Shown here piece after piece: positions 5,050 through 6,165 of a stretch of 6,165 nucleotides of DNA (its first letter is position 1; the number at the start of each line of letters is the position of its first letter). This stretch comes from a bacterium HR41. Lineage in GTDB: Bacteria > Actinomycetota > Thermoleophilia > Solirubrobacterales > Thermoleophilaceae. The stretch is taken from assembly GCA_002898855.1 (NCBI GenBank), contig BEIR01000085.1:1-6165 (forward strand), given 5' to 3'. The notes beneath the pieces were generated by a model. It was not told the origin of the DNA and searched no databases. It saw only the letters and a list, made by a program, of their open reading frames with translations. Both the position numbers and the translations under genes were made by a program.

Positions 5050-6165
5050 TCAGCGCGTAAAGAGCTCGTGCGCCGCCACCAGCGCCTCGCAGAGGCGGTC
5101 GACGTCGCTGGCGTCGTTGTAGACGTGGAAGGAGGCGCGCGTCGTGGCGGTGACGCCGAGCTCGCGCATCAGCGGCTGGGCGCAGTGGTGTCCGGCGCGC
5201 ACACAGACGGCGTGGCGGTCGCAGATCTCGGCGACGTCGTGCGGGTGGACGCCGTCGAGTGTGAACGACACCACGCCGGCGCGCTCGTCGGCGGGCGGCC
5301 CGGGGACGTGAACGAAGGGCAGCTCCGCGAGCCGTGCGAGCGCGTAGCGCGTGAGCTCGCGCTCGTGCTCGCGCACCCGCGCCAGATCGAGCGCGCGCAG
5401 GTAGTCGATCGCTGCGTGCAGGCCGATCGCTTCCGCGATCGGGCTGGTGCCGGCCTCGAACTTCCAGGGCGGGTCGTTGAACGTCGAGCGGTCGAGCTCT
5501 ACGCGCTTGATCATGTGCCCGCCGCCGAGGAAGGGAGGCATCCGTTCGAGCAGCTCGGGCGTGGCGTGCAACAGCCCGATGCCGGTGGGACCGAGCGCTT
5601 TGTGGCCGGTCCAGACGTAGAAGTCCGCGCCGATCGCGGCGACGTCCACCGGCATGTGCGGCACCGCTTGGGCCCCGTCGACGAGCGTGAGCGCACCGGC
5701 GGCGCGGGCGCGGCGCGCGATCTCGGCGACGGGGAGGATCGTGCCGAGCACGTTCGAGACGTGCGTCACCGCCACGAGCCGCACGCGACCGCTGGCGAGC
5801 AGCTCGTCGAGCGCGTCGAGCGCCACTGTGCCGTCCTCGCGCAGCGGCAGGTAGCGGAGCTTCGCTCCCCGCTCGGCGCAGACGAGCTGCCAGGGAACGA
5901 TGTTCGAGTGGTGCTCAAGGACAGTCAGCACGATCTCGTCACCGGGCGCGAGCTCGTGGCGCGCCCAGCTGTAGGCGACCAAGTTGATCGCCTCGGTGGC
6001 GTTGCGCGTGAAGACGGTGCCGCGTGGATCGGCACCGACGAGCTCGGCGGCGGCGCGCCGCGCCGCCTCGTAGCGATCGGTCGCCTCGGCGGCTATCCGG
6101 TACACGCCGCGGTGGACGTTGGCGTTGTAGCGGCGGTAGTAGTCGTCGATCGCCGAGAGCACTAC
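5050..6165 (-). CDS. sufS: Cysteine desulfurase SufS (group II), N-terminus cut by window edge
   Basis: This PLP enzyme removes sulfur from L-cysteine as an enzyme persulfide, giving alanine and feeding SUF Fe-S cluster assembly in the cytoplasm. The reading frame is open to the last base of the window. The visible start (VVLSAIDDYYRRYNANVHRG) corresponds to about residue 35-40 of normal SufS, so the true start lies outside. Numbering from the GTG at 6162, visible marks are HHSN (84-87) with the cofactor-stacking His85, Asp162 and Gln165 of VDGAQ, the PLP-binding Lys188 in TGHKALGPTGIG, FEAGTSPIAEAIGL (235-248), and the persulfide Cys327 in RAGHHCAQPLM, which matches E. coli SufS Cys364. The short active-site loop places it in group II (SufS/CsdA), not group I (IscS). 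It is probably the last gene of a suf cluster lying beyond the right edge. No sufU or sufE follows it; the next gene in the same direction is the lipase. Confidence 0.93.
   Translation of the reverse strand, partial: VVLSAIDDYYRRYNANVHRGVYRIAAEATDRYEAARRAAAELVGADPRGTVFTRNATEAINLVAYSWARHELAPGDEIVLTVLEHHSNIVPWQLVCAERGAKLRYLPLREDGTVALDALDELLASGRVRLVAVTHVSNVLGTILPVAEIARRARAAGALTLVDGAQAVPHMPVDVAAIGADFYVWTGHKALGPTGIGLLHATPELLERMPPFLGGGHMIKRVELDRSTFNDPPWKFEAGTSPIAEAIGLHAAIDYLRALDLARVREHERELTRYALARLAELPFVHVPGPPADERAGVVSFTLDGVHPHDVAEICDRHAVCVRAGHHCAQPLMRELGVTATTRASFHVYNDASDVDRLCEALVAAHELFTR

Noticed and set aside
1..6165. tRNA, rRNA, CRISPR arrays, insertion sequences or phage genes
   Set aside because: I looked for spaced direct repeats, tRNA-like cloverleaf motifs, transposase motifs and terminal repeats and saw none; the window is nearly filled by five recognisable genes.

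Overview
The window is very GC-rich, with G/C-ending codons and strong Shine-Dalgarno sites. The protein types point to a high-GC actinobacterium: a DtxR/IdeR-like iron box, a Fbp-type ferric iron transporter, a secreted lipase, and a SufS with an AGTSPIAEAIGL segment. Thermoleophilia or a related deep actinobacterial lineage is my guess from overall feel, not something the sequence proves.

Layout. Positions 1-126 are a leader with a candidate IdeR/DtxR operator (31-49) and a near-perfect ribosome binding site (112-120). A three-gene plus-strand operon follows (127-3818): periplasmic-type Fe3+-binding protein (FbpA), fused two-domain permease (FbpB) and ATPase with a C-terminal TOBE-like domain (FbpC). 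Together they form a complete ferric iron ABC importer. The genes are packed with a short overlap or a 6-nt gap, so they are probably co-transcribed and iron-repressed. A 79-bp convergent gap (3819-3897) holds GC-rich hairpins that probably act as a bidirectional terminator. On the minus strand lies a secreted alpha/beta-hydrolase lipase (3898-4851). Upstream of it, 4852-5049 carries a candidate promoter with a TetR-type palindrome between its -35 and -10 elements. The right edge is a minus-strand SufS cysteine desulfurase, cut at its N-terminus by the window end.

How they fit. The transporter brings iron in and SufS supplies sulfur for Fe-S clusters, so both flanks are linked to iron metabolism. 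The lipase looks like an independent, separately regulated gene.

No new multi-gene system is visible; the genes belong to known families. The most interesting signal is non-coding structure. A strong perfect inverted repeat sits at each boundary of the iron operon: 1170-1205 at fbpA/fbpB, 2723-2750 near the end of fbpB just before fbpC, and 3847-3877 after fbpC. The first one buries the only conventional start codon of the permease, whose better-supported start appears to be an overlapping CTG.
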